A stretch of DNA of 64,000 nt from Pelagibacteraceae bacterium AG-325-E13 (GCA_003282965.1 QBYF01000001.1:124001-188000); one strand, 5' to 3'; counted from the stretch's first letter, positions 8,205 through 18,432 are shown. Notes: generated from the letters alone by a model not told the origin. Numbers and translations are program-made.

Positions 8205-9266
8205 ATGCAAACAGATTCAATTGAATTAAGCTTCTTATCGATTTTTGCATTCTTAACATTCTTTGTCTTTTTGATAATAAGCAAGAGTTTCAATTTGTTA
8301 AGTAATAGTTCTCTCTTAGATGAAGACTTTTTAAAGCCTCAGGCGTTCCATAATGAGGCGATCCCAAGAAGTGGAGGACTAGCCAGCATTATTGCTTTAT
8401 TTTTATTCTTTGGAATATACTATCTTCTTTATTCAAAAATTCTTTACGAATACATCTTTTTATGTACCAGTATATTTTTTATTGGATACTTAGACGATAT
8501 CAAAATAAGGATTAGCCCGAATTTTAGATTATCATTAATGATTTTATTTTTAGTTATTTTAATAAATTTTCTTCCTATAGAAATTCAACACATGGATTTA
8601 ATTTTTCTAGATACTTGGCTAGAAAATAAATTTTTTGCAACTATTTTTGTGCTTTTATGTTTTTTATTTATAATAAATGGTGCCAATTTAATCGATGGTT
8701 TTAATGGTCTTTTAACTATTAATTTAATTATCATTAATTCTGTCTTACTTTTTATAAATCTAAATAACGACAGGTTTGAATTTTCATTTTTTTTAACCGC
8801 TCAAATTATTATCTTAATTTCTTTTCTTCTGTTTAACTTTCCTAAAGCTAAAATGTTTCTAGGTGATAGTGGATCATATTTATTTGGATCTCTAGTTGCT
8901 CTAAATACAATTATAACTAACAACCTTAATTCAAATGTTTCTTCTTTTTTTCTTTGTATTTTACTGTCCTACTTGTTTTTCGAGGTCTTCTTTTCTTTTA
9001 TGAGAAAAATATATCAAAAAAAATCCCCTGTTCTTCCAGACAATGAGCATTTGCATATGCTTTCCTATCTTAAAGTATCCAAGATTTTTGGAATTGATAA
9101 AGGCAATTATTTAAATTCAATTATTATTAATTCTATTTTTTCTGTGCTAGTTTTACCTAGCCTATATTTTGCAGATAACGGCTCAGTTTGTAAGTACTGG
9201 TTTTTTATATTAATTTTAATTTATACATCAGTTTATATTAGACTTTATCGTTTAACAAAAAATTAA
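8205..9266 (+). CDS. WecA/MraY-type polyprenyl-phosphate sugar-1-phosphate transferase
   Basis: A 353-residue polytopic membrane enzyme of glycosyltransferase family 4, which moves an amino-sugar-1-phosphate from a UDP-sugar onto undecaprenyl phosphate. Visible motifs are FHNEAIPRSGGLASI (48-62), the Mg-binding GYLDD (94-98), NGANLIDGFNGLL (157-169), KMFLGDSGSYLFG (215-227) and PDNEHLHML near the C-terminus. The histidine motif and length fit a WecA/WbpL-like initiator of surface glycan synthesis better than MraY. The last bases probably carry the tRNA-Leu promoter. Confidence 0.9.
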   Translation: MQTDSIELSFLSIFAFLTFFVFLIISKSFNLLSNSSLLDEDFLKPQAFHNEAIPRSGGLASIIALFLFFGIYYLLYSKILYEYIFLCTSIFFIGYLDDIKIRISPNFRLSLMILFLVILINFLPIEIQHMDLIFLDTWLENKFFATIFVLLCFLFIINGANLIDGFNGLLTINLIIINSVLLFINLNNDRFEFSFFLTAQIIILISFLLFNFPKAKMFLGDSGSYLFGSLVALNTIITNNLNSNVSSFFLCILLSYLFFEVFFSFMRKIYQKKSPVLPDNEHLHMLSYLKVSKIFGIDKGNYLNSIIINSIFSVLVLPSLYFADNGSVCKYWFFILILIYTSVYIRLYRLTKN

Positions 9267-9279
9267 ATTGATATATAAA
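9252..9279 (+). promoter_or_regulatory. Probable promoter of tRNA-Leu / tig
   Basis: TTAACA (9252-9257), a 16-base spacer and TATAAA (9274-9279) each match the sigma-70 consensus at five of six positions. They place transcription start about ten bases before the tRNA. The -35 box lies within the end of the upstream gene. A nearer TATAAT (9288-9293) would start transcription inside the mature tRNA and was discounted. In DNA this AT-rich, chance matches are common. Confidence 0.4.
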
Positions 9280-9295
9280 ACAACAACTATAATTT

Positions 9296-9380
9296 GGGCA
9301 AGTGGCGGAATTGGTATACGCGCTGGTCTTAGAAACCAGTGCCGCAAGGCTTAAGAGTTCGAGTCTCTTCTTGCCCACCA
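9296..9380 (+). tRNA. tRNA-Leu (UAG)
   Basis: A full cloverleaf of 85 bases. The acceptor GGGCAAG pairs with CTTGCCC, the anticodon stem CTGGT/ACCAG has loop CTTAGAA giving anticodon UAG, and a long variable arm (GCCGCAAGGC) marks a class II leucine tRNA. The T-arm holds TTCGAGT and the 3' CCA is encoded. It lies 10 bases before tig and is likely in the same transcript. Confidence 0.97.
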
Positions 9381-9390
9381 AATAAAAGAT

Positions 9391-10764
9391 ATGAAAATAG
9401 AAGTACAGTCTAAAAAAGGTCTTAGAACAGTCTTGTCAGTGGTAGTTGATAAGAAAACAATCCAAAATAAGATGGATGAAAGACTTAATGAATTACAAAA
9501 AGAAGTTACCTTAAAAGGTTTTAGAACAGGAAAAGTTCCTCCCTCAGTAATCAAAAATCAATTTGGAAAATCAATATACGGAGAAGTAATAGATAAAATT
9601 TTAAGAGAAACTTCAGCAAAGGCTATAGAGGAAAAAAAAATTAAAATAGCTGGTCAACCAAAAATTGATTTAAAAACTTTCGGAGAAGGAAAAGATTTGA
9701 ATTATGAATTACAAATAGACTCTTTGCCAGAAATCAATATAGAATCTTTTGAAAAATACAAAGCTGTTGAATTTAATGTTAAAATTGAAGATAAAATAGT
9801 AAATGAAAAATTAAAAGAAATATCAAATCAAAACAAACAATTTAAAGATAAAAAAGAAACAGAAGAAGCTAAAATTGGAGATCAAGTTATTTTTGATTAT
9901 TCCGCTACAGTTGATGGAAATAAATTTGAAGGGAGCGAAGGAAAAGGAGTTCAATTAGAACTTGGTAAAGATTTATTTCTAAAAGGTTTTGATGAACAAT
10001 TAGTAGGAGTAAAAAAAAATGATTTAAAAAATTTAATCTCAACATTACCCACTAATCATCCAAAAAAAGAATTAGCAAATAAAAAAACAAAGTTTGAGTG
10101 TAAGATTTTAAATGTTAAAGAACCTATAAAGAATATAATTGATGATAATTTTGCGAAAATTATGGGAGCTAAAGACTTAAACGATTTGAAAAAATTAATT
10201 GAAAATCAAATTTCTAGTCAATATTCGCAGGCATTAAACTCTATAACAAAAAAGGAAATTTTAGATCAAATAGAAAAAAATCACAAAATAGATTTGCCTA
10301 AAAATATGATAGAACAAGAAATTTCAATAATGACGCAAAGTTTAAAAGCTGAAGATAAAGAAAAACATAAAACAAATAATGAAAAAATAGCTAAATCTAG
10401 AATTAAATTAGGTTTAATTCTTAACGAGTACGGGGAAAAAAACAATTTAAAAGTTTCCGAAGAAGAAGTCAAAGCTGAAATCCAAAAACAAATCAAAGGA
10501 ATGCCGGGTCAAGAAAAAATGGTTCTTGATTATTATCAAAAAAATCCTAGCGCGGCTCAAAGTTTAAAAGGGTCTATTTATGAAGAAAAAATTATTTCTT
10601 TAATTAAATCAAAAATTAAACTTGAAGTTAAAAATATTAATACTAAAGAGGCTGAAAAAATTATTTCAGAATTTAATAAGCCCAAGATTGATCAAACCAA
10701 GTTAAAGAAAACAGAGTCTTCTGAAAAAAATACTACAAAACCAAAAAAAATTAGTAAAAAGTAA
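9391..10764 (+). CDS. tig: Trigger factor, ribosome-associated chaperone
   Basis: A 457-residue trigger factor that binds nascent chains at the ribosome exit tunnel. The N-terminal domain carries the ribosome-docking loop as [17 protein letters not shown] (about 45-61; E. coli GFRxGKVP). The FKBP-like prolyl isomerase domain is about 150-240 ([20 protein letters not shown]). The C-terminal helical domain follows, ending in an unusually lysine-rich tail. It leads the tig-clpP-clpX-lon proteostasis block. Confidence 0.97.
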   Translation: MKIEVQSKKGLRTVLSVVVDKKTIQNKMDERLNELQKEVTLKGFRTGKVPPSVIKNQFGKSIYGEVIDKILRETSAKAIEEKKIKIAGQPKIDLKTFGEGKDLNYELQIDSLPEINIESFEKYKAVEFNVKIEDKIVNEKLKEISNQNKQFKDKKETEEAKIGDQVIFDYSATVDGNKFEGSEGKGVQLELGKDLFLKGFDEQLVGVKKNDLKNLISTLPTNHPKKELANKKTKFECKILNVKEPIKNIIDDNFAKIMGAKDLNDLKKLIENQISSQYSQALNSITKKEILDQIEKNHKIDLPKNMIEQEISIMTQSLKAEDKEKHKTNNEKIAKSRIKLGLILNEYGEKNNLKVSEEEVKAEIQKQIKGMPGQEKMVLDYYQKNPSAAQSLKGSIYEEKIISLIKSKIKLEVKNINTKEAEKIISEFNKPKIDQTKLKKTESSEKNTTKPKKISKK

Positions 10765-10787
10765 CCAATAGTTGTATAAAACCTCTT

Positions 10788-11399
10788 ATGAGTCGTGATT
10801 ATGAAGAAAAAATGAACAGCTTAATTCCTATGGTTGTTGAACAAACAAGCAAGGGAGAAAGAGCTTATGATATTTACTCCAGGCTTTTAAAGGAAAGAAT
10901 AGTTTTTTTAGTGGGACCAGTTAATGATAATGTGGCTTCGCTAGTAACTGCTCAGCTTTTATTTTTAGAGTCTGAAAATCCAAATAAAGAAATAAGTTTT
11001 TATATCAATAGCCCTGGAGGTCTGGTTACGGCTGGGTTAGGAATTTATGACACTATGCAATATATTAATTCTCCGGTTTCCACTTTATGCATCGGACAAG
11101 CTTCGTCAATGGGATCTTTTTTATTAGCAGCTGGAGAAAAAGGTAAAAGATATTCATTACCAAACTCAAGAATAATGGTGCACCAACCTTCGGCTGGATT
11201 TCAAGGTCAAGCTACAGATATACAAATTCATGCAAAAGAGATTCTTTCATTAAAAGAAAGGTTGAATAAAATATATTCTAAGCATACGGGGAAATCTGTA
11301 GATGAAATTTCGAAAGCTTTAGAGAGAGATAATTTTATGACAGCAGAGGACGCCAAAAAATTTGGATTAATAGACTCTGTTGTGGAAAAAAGAAAATAA
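10788..11399 (+). CDS. clpP: ClpP, serine peptidase subunit
   Basis: A 203-residue ClpP whose tetradecamer degrades proteins fed by ClpX or ClpA. The catalytic triad is S107 (GQASSMGS), H132 (MVHQPSAG) and D181 (ERDNFMT). The spacings of 25 and 49 residues equal those of E. coli ClpP. The N-terminal [20 protein letters not shown] loop is intact. It lies 23 bases after tig. Confidence 0.99.
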   Translation: MSRDYEEKMNSLIPMVVEQTSKGERAYDIYSRLLKERIVFLVGPVNDNVASLVTAQLLFLESENPNKEISFYINSPGGLVTAGLGIYDTMQYINSPVSTLCIGQASSMGSFLLAAGEKGKRYSLPNSRIMVHQPSAGFQGQATDIQIHAKEILSLKERLNKIYSKHTGKSVDEISKALERDNFMTAEDAKKFGLIDSVVEKRK

Positions 11400-11432
11400 A
11401 ACACTATATATTGAATTACTTACAACTTCAGC

Positions 11433-11461
11433 TTGATAAGGTTAATTGAGACATTTATTAT
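11433..11461 (+). promoter_or_regulatory. Probable promoter of clpX
   Basis: TTGATA (11433-11438), a 17-base spacer and TATTAT (11456-11461) are each five of six matches to sigma-70 boxes at ideal spacing, in the clpP-clpX gap. Transcription would start near 11468, leaving a very short leader before the ATG at 11479. This would let clpX be expressed separately from tig-clpP. Confidence 0.45.
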
Positions 11462-11478
11462 ATAATTATTGATTCGAT

Positions 11479-12732
11479 ATGACTGAAAAAAATAACAAAA
11501 ATATCCTTTATTGCTCTTTTTGCGGCAAGAGTCAGCACGAAGTTAGAAAACTAATCGCAGGTCCAACGGTATTTATTTGTGACGAGTGCGTTGAGCTTTG
11601 TATGGATATAATAAAAGAGGAAAACAAAAGTTCATTAGTAAAGCATCAAGATGGAGTTCCTACCCCAAAAGAAATATGTAATGTCTTGGACGACTACGTA
11701 ATTGGACAAAAATTTGCTAAAGAAATTCTATCAGTGGCAGTTCATAATCATTATAAAAGATTAAGTCATGAAACAAAAAATAATAAAGACATAGAATTAT
11801 CAAAATCTAATATCCTTTTAGTCGGACCTACTGGGTGCGGTAAAACTTTGTTGGCTCAAACTCTTGCAAGAATTTTAGATGTACCTTTTACAATGGCTGA
11901 TGCAACTACATTGACAGAAGCAGGTTATGTTGGAGAAGATGTTGAAAATATTATTTTAAAACTCTTACAAGCCGCAGATTATAATGTTGAGAAAGCACAA
12001 AGAGGAATTGTATATATTGATGAGGTAGACAAAATTAGCAGAAAATCAGAAAACCCCTCTATTACCAGAGATGTTTCTGGTGAAGGAGTTCAACAAGCTT
12101 TACTAAAAATTATGGAAGGAACTATTGCTAGCGTTCCGCCTCAAGGAGGCAGAAAACATCCTCAACAAGAATTTTTACAAGTTGACACAACTAATATTCT
12201 ATTCATTTGTGGAGGAGCATTTGCAGGACTTGATAAATTAATTGATAACAGAGGCAAAGGTAGTTCTATAGGATTTGGAGCTAAAGTTAAAAATCATAAG
12301 GACCAATCTTTGTCTGAGATTATGAAAAAATTAGAGCCGGAAGATTTAATAAAATATGGTTTGATTCCTGAATTTATTGGCAGGATGCCAATTATCGCAA
12401 CATTAAATGATCTTGACGAGAAATCATTAATAAAAATTTTACAAGAACCAAAAAACTCGCTAATAAAACAATATAAAAGATTGTTTGAGTTTGAAAATGT
12501 TGAACTTGAATTTCAAGATGATGCAATTTCTGAAATTGCTAAAAAAGCTATTTCTAAGAAAACTGGCGCTAGAGGATTAAGATCAATTTTGGAAAATATC
12601 CTTTTAAAAACAATGTTTGAATTACCTGACATGGAAGATGTAATGAAAGTAACAGTCGATAAACCTTCTGTTAAAGGAGACTCTGAACCGATTATCACAT
12701 ATGGGAAAAAACAATCAACATCTGTAGCTTAG
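11479..12732 (+). CDS. clpX: ClpX, AAA+ unfoldase
   Basis: A 417-residue unfoldase that delivers substrates to ClpP. The N-terminal zinc-binding domain has C12, C15, C34 and C37 (CSFCGKSQ...CDECVELC). The AAA+ module follows with Walker A GPTGCGKT (about 115-122), Walker [11 protein letters not shown], the pore loop GYVGEDVE, the ClpP-binding IGFG loop (SSIGFGAK) and the sensor-2 GARGLRSI. Length is standard. Confidence 0.99.
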   Translation: MTEKNNKNILYCSFCGKSQHEVRKLIAGPTVFICDECVELCMDIIKEENKSSLVKHQDGVPTPKEICNVLDDYVIGQKFAKEILSVAVHNHYKRLSHETKNNKDIELSKSNILLVGPTGCGKTLLAQTLARILDVPFTMADATTLTEAGYVGEDVENIILKLLQAADYNVEKAQRGIVYIDEVDKISRKSENPSITRDVSGEGVQQALLKIMEGTIASVPPQGGRKHPQQEFLQVDTTNILFICGGAFAGLDKLIDNRGKGSSIGFGAKVKNHKDQSLSEIMKKLEPEDLIKYGLIPEFIGRMPIIATLNDLDEKSLIKILQEPKNSLIKQYKRLFEFENVELEFQDDAISEIAKKAISKKTGARGLRSILENILLKTMFELPDMEDVMKVTVDKPSVKGDSEPIITYGKKQSTSVA

Positions 12733-12782
12733 ATACAATTTGTTTCTTGAAATAATCATATTAATTGCCATATAAGTTACTT

Positions 12783-15170
12783 ATGAAAGCTACTTATATA
12801 AAACCATTATTGCCTCTAAGGGATATAGTGATATTTCCTTCAATGGTAATTCCACTGTTTGTTGGAAGAGAAAAATCTATAAAAGCTTTACAAGAGGTGA
12901 TGAAATCAGATAAATCGATTGTATTAATAACACAAAAGAATTCTGAAATAGACGACCCAGAGGAAAAGGACCTTTTTGGTTACGGGTGTTTAAGTAAAGT
13001 TCTTCAACTTTTAAAATTACCAGATGGTACCGTTAAAGTATTAGTAGAAGGAGAAAAAAGAGTTAAAATATTAAAGCACAATCAAAAGGAAGATAAATTT
13101 TTAACTTGCGAAGTAGAAATTGCAGAAGATCAGAATGTTTCGAAGGATCTAGATACTTTTGCTCTAAGTTTAGTAAAAAGGTATGAGAAGCTACTGGTGT
13201 TAAATAAAAAAGATTTTAATGAAGCGACAAATACTCTAAATAATCTTAAAAACGCTTCACAAATAGCAAATAATATTTCATCAAATTTAAATATTCAAAT
13301 TCATGAGAAACAAGAGCTTCTAGAAATTCTAGATTTAAAAAAAAAATTAGAAAAGATTTATTCAATTATTGAAAAAGAGACAAGTGTTCTTTCAGTTGAG
13401 AAAAAAATTAGAGGTAGAGTAAAAAACCAAATGGAAAAAACTCAAAGAGAATATTACTTGAATGAACAATTAAAAGCTATTCAAAAAGAACTTGGAGAAA
13501 TTGACGAGGGCAAAGACGAATTAACAAATCTTTCAAAAGCTATAACAAATGCAAAAATGCCAAAATTAGCAAAAGAAAAATGTTTGTCGGAATTAAAAAA
13601 ATTAAAATCAATGAGCCCAATGTCCGCTGAAGCTACTGTAGTAAGAAACTATTTAGATTGGATGACAGAACTACCTTGGTCTCAAAAGTCTAAAATAAAT
13701 ACTGATTTAAAAAACGCTCAAAAAATATTAGACGAGGATCATTATGGTTTAGAAAAAGTTAAAGAAAGAATAATTGAATTTTTAGCTGTGCAAAAAAGGA
13801 TTCAAAAAATGAAAGGACCTATTTTATGTTTAGTAGGTCCACCAGGTGTAGGAAAAACATCTTTAGGCAAATCTATTGCAAAAGCTACAAATAGAAAATT
13901 TATTAGAATTTCTCTTGGCGGTATTAGGGATGAAGCGGAAATAAGAGGGCATAGAAGAACTTACATAGGTTCCCTTCCAGGAAAAATTATACAAATGATG
14001 AAAAAAGCTGGTACTAAAAATCCACTCTTTTTATTAGACGAGATTGATAAAGTTGGTAACGATTATAGAGGAGATCCCTCGTCAGCATTATTAGAAGCTT
14101 TAGATCCAGAACAAAATAAAGAATTTAACGATCATTATTTAGAAGTTGACTATGACTTGTCTGACGTAATGTTCGTGACAACAGCAAATACATTGAATAT
14201 TTTACCTCCTTTACTTGATAGAATGGAAGTTATTAGACTTTCTGGATACACAGAAGATGAAAAGGTAAATATTTCTCAAAAGTTTTTAATTCCAAAACAA
14301 AGTGAAAATAACGGTTTAAAAAAAGAAGAGTGGGGCATTGAAAAGAAAGTTAATCGAAAAATTATAAGAGATTATACTAGAGAGTCAGGTGTTAGAAACC
14401 TCGAAAGAGAAATATCAAAAATTGCTAGAAAACTTGTAAAAAAGATAGATAACAATGAAAAAATAAACAATCCTATAGAAGAAAAAGATATGAAAGATTT
14501 ATTAGGTGTACAAAAATTTAATTATGGTGAAATAGAAGATGAAAATAGAATAGGGGTAGTTACAGGACTCGCTTGGACTGAAGTTGGGGGTGAGATTTTA
14601 AAGATTGAATCCGCGGTAATGCCAGGTAAAGGAAAAATGCAAATTACCGGGAAGTTAGGTGATGTAATGCAAGAGTCTGTTAAAGCAGCTAAATCATACA
14701 TTAGATCTAAAAGTTTAGAGTATGGAATTATACCTCCTATATTTGATAAAAAAGATTTTCATATTCATGTTCCCGAAGGAGCCACTCCCAAAGATGGACC
14801 TTCAGCTGGAGTAGGAATGGTTACTTCTATAATTTCGGCTATTACAGAAATACCGGTTGACAAAACAGTAGCTATGACAGGCGAGATTACTTTACGAGGA
14901 ATAGTCCTTCCTATCGGAGGTTTAAAAGAAAAATTATTAGCTGCACATAGAGCTGGAATTAAAAAAGTCTTGATACCAATAGAAAACAAAAAAGATTTAG
15001 TAGAAGTGCCAAAAACAATATTGGAAACAATGGAAATTATTCCTGTAAAAAATGTTGATGAAGTACTTAAAGTTGCTTTAATAAAACCATTAAAAAGGGT
15101 TGAGTGGGTTGAAGTGGATCAAATTTCAGAAAAAAATAAAACCAAAAAAGAAGAATTAAGTACACATTAA
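12783..15170 (+). CDS. lon: Lon ATP-dependent protease
   Basis: A 795-residue LonA protease. The N-terminal substrate domain begins IKPLLPLRDIVIFPSMVIPL, the AAA+ module has GPPGVGKTSLGKSIAKATNR and LFLLDEIDKVG, and the peptidase has S674 (PKDGPSAGVG) and K717 (GLKEKLLAAHRAG), 43 residues apart as in E. coli. The ATG at 12783 is chosen over an in-frame TTG 18 bases upstream, since the family begins just before the PLRD motif. The acidic/lysine tail after residue 770 is variable in the family. Confidence 0.98.
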   Translation: MKATYIKPLLPLRDIVIFPSMVIPLFVGREKSIKALQEVMKSDKSIVLITQKNSEIDDPEEKDLFGYGCLSKVLQLLKLPDGTVKVLVEGEKRVKILKHNQKEDKFLTCEVEIAEDQNVSKDLDTFALSLVKRYEKLLVLNKKDFNEATNTLNNLKNASQIANNISSNLNIQIHEKQELLEILDLKKKLEKIYSIIEKETSVLSVEKKIRGRVKNQMEKTQREYYLNEQLKAIQKELGEIDEGKDELTNLSKAITNAKMPKLAKEKCLSELKKLKSMSPMSAEATVVRNYLDWMTELPWSQKSKINTDLKNAQKILDEDHYGLEKVKERIIEFLAVQKRIQKMKGPILCLVGPPGVGKTSLGKSIAKATNRKFIRISLGGIRDEAEIRGHRRTYIGSLPGKIIQMMKKAGTKNPLFLLDEIDKVGNDYRGDPSSALLEALDPEQNKEFNDHYLEVDYDLSDVMFVTTANTLNILPPLLDRMEVIRLSGYTEDEKVNISQKFLIPKQSENNGLKKEEWGIEKKVNRKIIRDYTRESGVRNLEREISKIARKLVKKIDNNEKINNPIEEKDMKDLLGVQKFNYGEIEDENRIGVVTGLAWTEVGGEILKIESAVMPGKGKMQITGKLGDVMQESVKAAKSYIRSKSLEYGIIPPIFDKKDFHIHVPEGATPKDGPSAGVGMVTSIISAITEIPVDKTVAMTGEITLRGIVLPIGGLKEKLLAAHRAGIKKVLIPIENKKDLVEVPKTILETMEIIPVKNVDEVLKVALIKPLKRVEWVEVDQISEKNKTKKEELSTH

Positions 15171-15207
15171 TAACCTTCAAATAAGCTAATTAAATTGATA
15201 GTCTAGT

Positions 15208-15237
15208 TTCATACTTTGTTAAAATTTGAGTTATAAT
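15208..15237 (+). promoter_or_regulatory. Possible promoter of the sugar-enzyme fusion gene
   Basis: A perfect TATAAT (15232-15237) lies 18 bases after TTCATA (15208-15213, four of six to consensus), 37 bases before the ATG at 15274. A 103-base gap separates it from lon, which suggests separate transcription. The match could be chance in AT-rich sequence. Confidence 0.35.
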
Positions 15238-15273
15238 AAAATTTATTATAAATTAATATAGAGTTTTAATTAT

Positions 15274-17826
15274 ATGCCAAAAAAAATCATTATTACAGGT
15301 GGATTAGGTTATATTGGAACTGAACTTTGCAAAATTTACTCTGGGGTTAGTTGGCACCATCAAATTATTATAATTGATAATAGATTTATTTCAGAAAGAG
15401 TTAATCAAATCAGGAATTGGAACATGGAGTTTGTTCATGGTGATATATTAGATAAAGATCTTGTTAAAAAATATTTCAGGGACGCAGATATAGTCCACCA
15501 TTTAGCTGGTGTAACTGATGTACCACGAACTCAAGGAGAGGCAACAAAAGTAAAAGATGATAATATAAAATTAGTTGGAGAAAACGGAACTCAAAATATT
15601 TTAGAAGCAATAAGTGATAAATGCAAAATAATTTTTCCTTCTACCCATGTTATATATGAGGGTATAAGTGAAATTAAAAAGGAAATTAAAGAAGAAGAAC
15701 AGTCAAAACCAGTATTATCTTACTCTTTGTCTAAAGCAGTTAATGAAAAACAACTTAAAGATTCTGGAAAAAACTACATAATTTTAAGGTTAGGCTCTGT
15801 ATACGGATATTCACTAGACACAACTCGAATAGATATAATGCCCAATCTATTTTCAAAAATTTCCTCTCAGAATGGAACACTTAGACTTTTTTCAGGAGGG
15901 AGACAGATAAAAAGTTTAGTTCCTCTTATTGATGTAGCGAGATGTTTCAAATTTATGGAAGAAAGAGAGGACCTATCATCTGAAATATTTAATTTAACAA
16001 AGGACACCTTAACTGTTAAAGAAGTGGCAGAAATCTGTAAAAAACATAATCCAAAAACAATACTAAGGGAAACAAACGATGAAATTCCAAATTTAGGATT
16101 TTCTTTATCTAATAAAAAAATTTTGAGTACAGGATTTAAGTTTTTATATAACTTAGACGAAAGCATTAAAGAGATGATCGCAAAATGGTCTTCTCAAAAT
16201 TTTATCAAAGATTTGGAATATGTTAAAGATGGAGACAATTTATTTGAAGATGACAGAGGAAAAATTAGCAATCATGAGTTAACAGAACCTATTAACCTAA
16301 TTGGGCTTATAGATTCAAAAAAAGGAACAATTCGAGCTAATCACTATCACCCACAACAAGAACAAAAGTGTTTATTTACCAAAGGTCAAATTATTGAAGT
16401 CTTTCAAGATATTATAAATCCCAATTCCCCAAAAATTACTCAAGTTGTAAATGCGGGACAACTTTCTGTTATAAAACCTAATGTAGCTCACACAATGGTT
16501 TTTACTAAAGATACAACTTTTCTTAATTTAGTGAGGGGAGAAAGGGATCATGAAAACTACGGTATTACACACACGATAAAACATGTATTTGTTGATGAAA
16601 AAGAAAAAAAATTATTATTAGAAAATTATAAATTTGATTGTAGATCTTGCGGAAATACCAACTTAAAAAGAGTAGTATCATTAGGCTATCAACCACTAGC
16701 TAACAATTTATTAAAAAAGAAAAATGATAAATGTCAATTGTATCCTCTAGAAGTAAATTTTTGTGCAAAATGTTATAATTGTCAATTATCTATATCAGTT
16801 GACCCCAAAAAAATGTTCTCAAATTATTTATATACTTCCTCCACTTCTAAAATATTTAGAAATCATTTCGTTGAAGCAGCGAAAAAATATACGAAGGAGC
16901 TAAAATTAGATAAAAAAAAATCATATATAATTGATATTGGTAGCAACGACGGTGTTGCATTGAAACCATTTTTAGATTTAGGGTTGAAAAAAGTTCTTGG
17001 TATTGAACCTGCAAAAAATTTAGCAAAGCTGGCTAATAAAAATAAAATTAAAACTTTTAACGGTTTTTTAGAGAAAAAAAACCTTAAGAAAATAAAAAAA
17101 AATGCAGATTTAATACTAGCATCAAACGTATTTGCCCACTCTGATAAACTAAAAGAAATGGCTGAGTGTATGTTTAGTTTGCTGAGCAAAAAAGGAGTTA
17201 TAATTATTGAGGTACAATATTTAATGAATACATTAAAAGATTTAACTTTTGATAATATTTATCATGAGCATTATAATTACTGGTCATTAACATCTTTAAT
17301 AAACTTTTTTAATCAATTCGATGCAACAATATATAAATCTGAAAAAGTTGATACACATGGAGGCTCAATTAGGATTTATGTTAAAAAAAACAAAAAAGCA
17401 AAAGTTGAAAGTAGTGTTAAAAAAATGCTTAACGAAGAAATTAAGTTTGGAATAAAAAAATTTAAAACATACCAAGAATTTGGAAATAAAGTTTACCAAA
17501 TTAGAAAAAACGTAAGGAAAAATATTAAAAAATTAAGAGATAATAATAATTTAATAATTGGTTACGGAGCACCTGCAAAAGCTACCACTGCTTTGAATTT
17601 TTTTGGTATTTCAAAAGAAATTGATTTTATAGTTGAGGATAATAAATTAAAACACGACAAGTTTATTCCAGGAGTCAAAATTCCTATTAAAAATAAATCT
17701 CATATTAAAGATAAGAATAATACTCTTGTTGTTTTAGCTTGGAATTTTTTTAAAGATATTAAAAAAAATAATGATAATTTGTCTGATAATTTTATAAATA
17801 TTAAAGATTTAGAAACTAATAACTAG
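15274..17826 (+). CDS. Three-domain NDP-sugar enzyme: epimerase/reductase + cupin + C-methyltransferase
   Basis: An 850-residue fusion. Residues 1-310 are an NAD(P)-dependent extended SDR, with GGLGYIG at 9-15 and catalytic Y150-x3-K154 in YSLSKAVNEK. Residues 330-450 resemble the cupin tail of CapF-type sugar enzymes (RANHYHPQQEQK, H357 and H359; later KPNVAHTMVF). Residues 456-850 match sugar C-methyltransferases (TylC3/NovU type): zinc ligands C456/C459 and C497/C500, the SAM-binding DIGSNDG at 554-560, IYHEHYNYWSLTSL, and a C-terminal GYGAPAKATT domain. Together they could oxidise or reduce, epimerise and C-methylate a nucleotide sugar for a surface glycan; the product is unknown. It stands alone between lon and two tRNAs and overlaps the convergent zinc-ribbon gene by 11 bases. 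Confidence 0.88.
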   Translation: MPKKIIITGGLGYIGTELCKIYSGVSWHHQIIIIDNRFISERVNQIRNWNMEFVHGDILDKDLVKKYFRDADIVHHLAGVTDVPRTQGEATKVKDDNIKLVGENGTQNILEAISDKCKIIFPSTHVIYEGISEIKKEIKEEEQSKPVLSYSLSKAVNEKQLKDSGKNYIILRLGSVYGYSLDTTRIDIMPNLFSKISSQNGTLRLFSGGRQIKSLVPLIDVARCFKFMEEREDLSSEIFNLTKDTLTVKEVAEICKKHNPKTILRETNDEIPNLGFSLSNKKILSTGFKFLYNLDESIKEMIAKWSSQNFIKDLEYVKDGDNLFEDDRGKISNHELTEPINLIGLIDSKKGTIRANHYHPQQEQKCLFTKGQIIEVFQDIINPNSPKITQVVNAGQLSVIKPNVAHTMVFTKDTTFLNLVRGERDHENYGITHTIKHVFVDEKEKKLLLENYKFDCRSCGNTNLKRVVSLGYQPLANNLLKKKNDKCQLYPLEVNFCAKCYNCQLSISVDPKKMFSNYLYTSSTSKIFRNHFVEAAKKYTKELKLDKKKSYIIDIGSNDGVALKPFLDLGLKKVLGIEPAKNLAKLANKNKIKTFNGFLEKKNLKKIKKNADLILASNVFAHSDKLKEMAECMFSLLSKKGVIIIEVQYLMNTLKDLTFDNIYHEHYNYWSLTSLINFFNQFDATIYKSEKVDTHGGSIRIYVKKNKKAKVESSVKKMLNEEIKFGIKKFKTYQEFGNKVYQIRKNVRKNIKKLRDNNNLIIGYGAPAKATTALNFFGISKEIDFIVEDNKLKHDKFIPGVKIPIKNKSHIKDKNNTLVVLAWNFFKDIKKNNDNLSDNFINIKDLETNN

Positions 17827-18343
17827 TAATCAGGTTTTTAAAAATTTCAAAAACATTTCTTATATTTTCAAAAAAGTAACTAAGGTAAAATTCTGTGATA
17901 GGAAATAACGTAATTATATAGCTTTGGGTAAAATATAAAGATCTTGAAAAAAATATTACAAATACTACAAAAACTAGTAGCGTATTATAAAAACCGAATG
18001 AAACTTTATCTTTAGGAATTGATCCTTTTGAAGCTTTTGGTTCTGAATCTTTTATTTTGATACCATGTTTTTTTGCAAGATATTCTGGAGAGTATAGATT
18101 TATTTCTCTCGTCTTTTTTGGAACTTTTCTTTTAATACTTTTAGGTTTTTTTGGACTTACTCGTTTAGAGATAGTTTGCTCTATAGTAGGTTTTGAGATT
18201 ACATCCTTTTTTTCAGCAATCCCGACAGGAAATTGTTTCCATTTATTTCCACATGCACTACATTGCACTAATCTGCCAGCTTTCGTAATAGCGTTATCTG
18301 GCACTACAAATTTTTTGCCGCAAGAATTACAGCTTAGAATCAT
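17816..18343 (-). CDS. MJ0042-type zinc-ribbon membrane protein
   Basis: A 175-residue protein starting with a zinc ribbon: C5, C8, C32 and C35 (CNSCGKKF...CSACGNKW), the MJ0042 family motif common at the N-terminus of alphaproteobacterial membrane proteins. A basic low-complexity linker (about 45-105, rich in PKK) precedes a hydrophobic segment at about 116-140 and another near 145-158. Function is not established for the family. It is convergent with the sugar-enzyme fusion and divergent from tRNA-Val. Confidence 0.82.
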   Translation of the reverse strand: MILSCNSCGKKFVVPDNAITKAGRLVQCSACGNKWKQFPVGIAEKKDVISKPTIEQTISKRVSPKKPKSIKRKVPKKTREINLYSPEYLAKKHGIKIKDSEPKASKGSIPKDKVSFGFYNTLLVFVVFVIFFSRSLYFTQSYIITLFPITEFYLSYFFENIRNVFEIFKNLITSY

Positions 18344-18386
18344 AATTATTCAATATTACTGCTATTTATCAAAACTTAAATACTTT

Positions 18387-18415
18387 TTTACTTTATAAAT
18401 AATTTACTGTATATG
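18387..18415 (+). promoter_or_regulatory. Possible promoter of the tRNA-Val/tRNA-Asp pair
   Basis: TTTACT (18387-18392), a 17-base spacer and TATATG (18410-18415) stand at the right distance for transcription starting about 10 bases before tRNA-Val. Each box has about four matches to consensus, so support is modest. Confidence 0.3.
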
Positions 18416-18432
18416 TCGTTTTTGTTTAAATA

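Noticed and set aside
9288..9293. Perfect TATAAT as the tRNA-Leu -10 box
   Set aside because: Transcription would begin inside the mature tRNA.
9351..9554. Minus-strand ORF across tRNA-Leu and the start of tig
   Set aside because: It reads through a tRNA and antisense to a well-supported gene.
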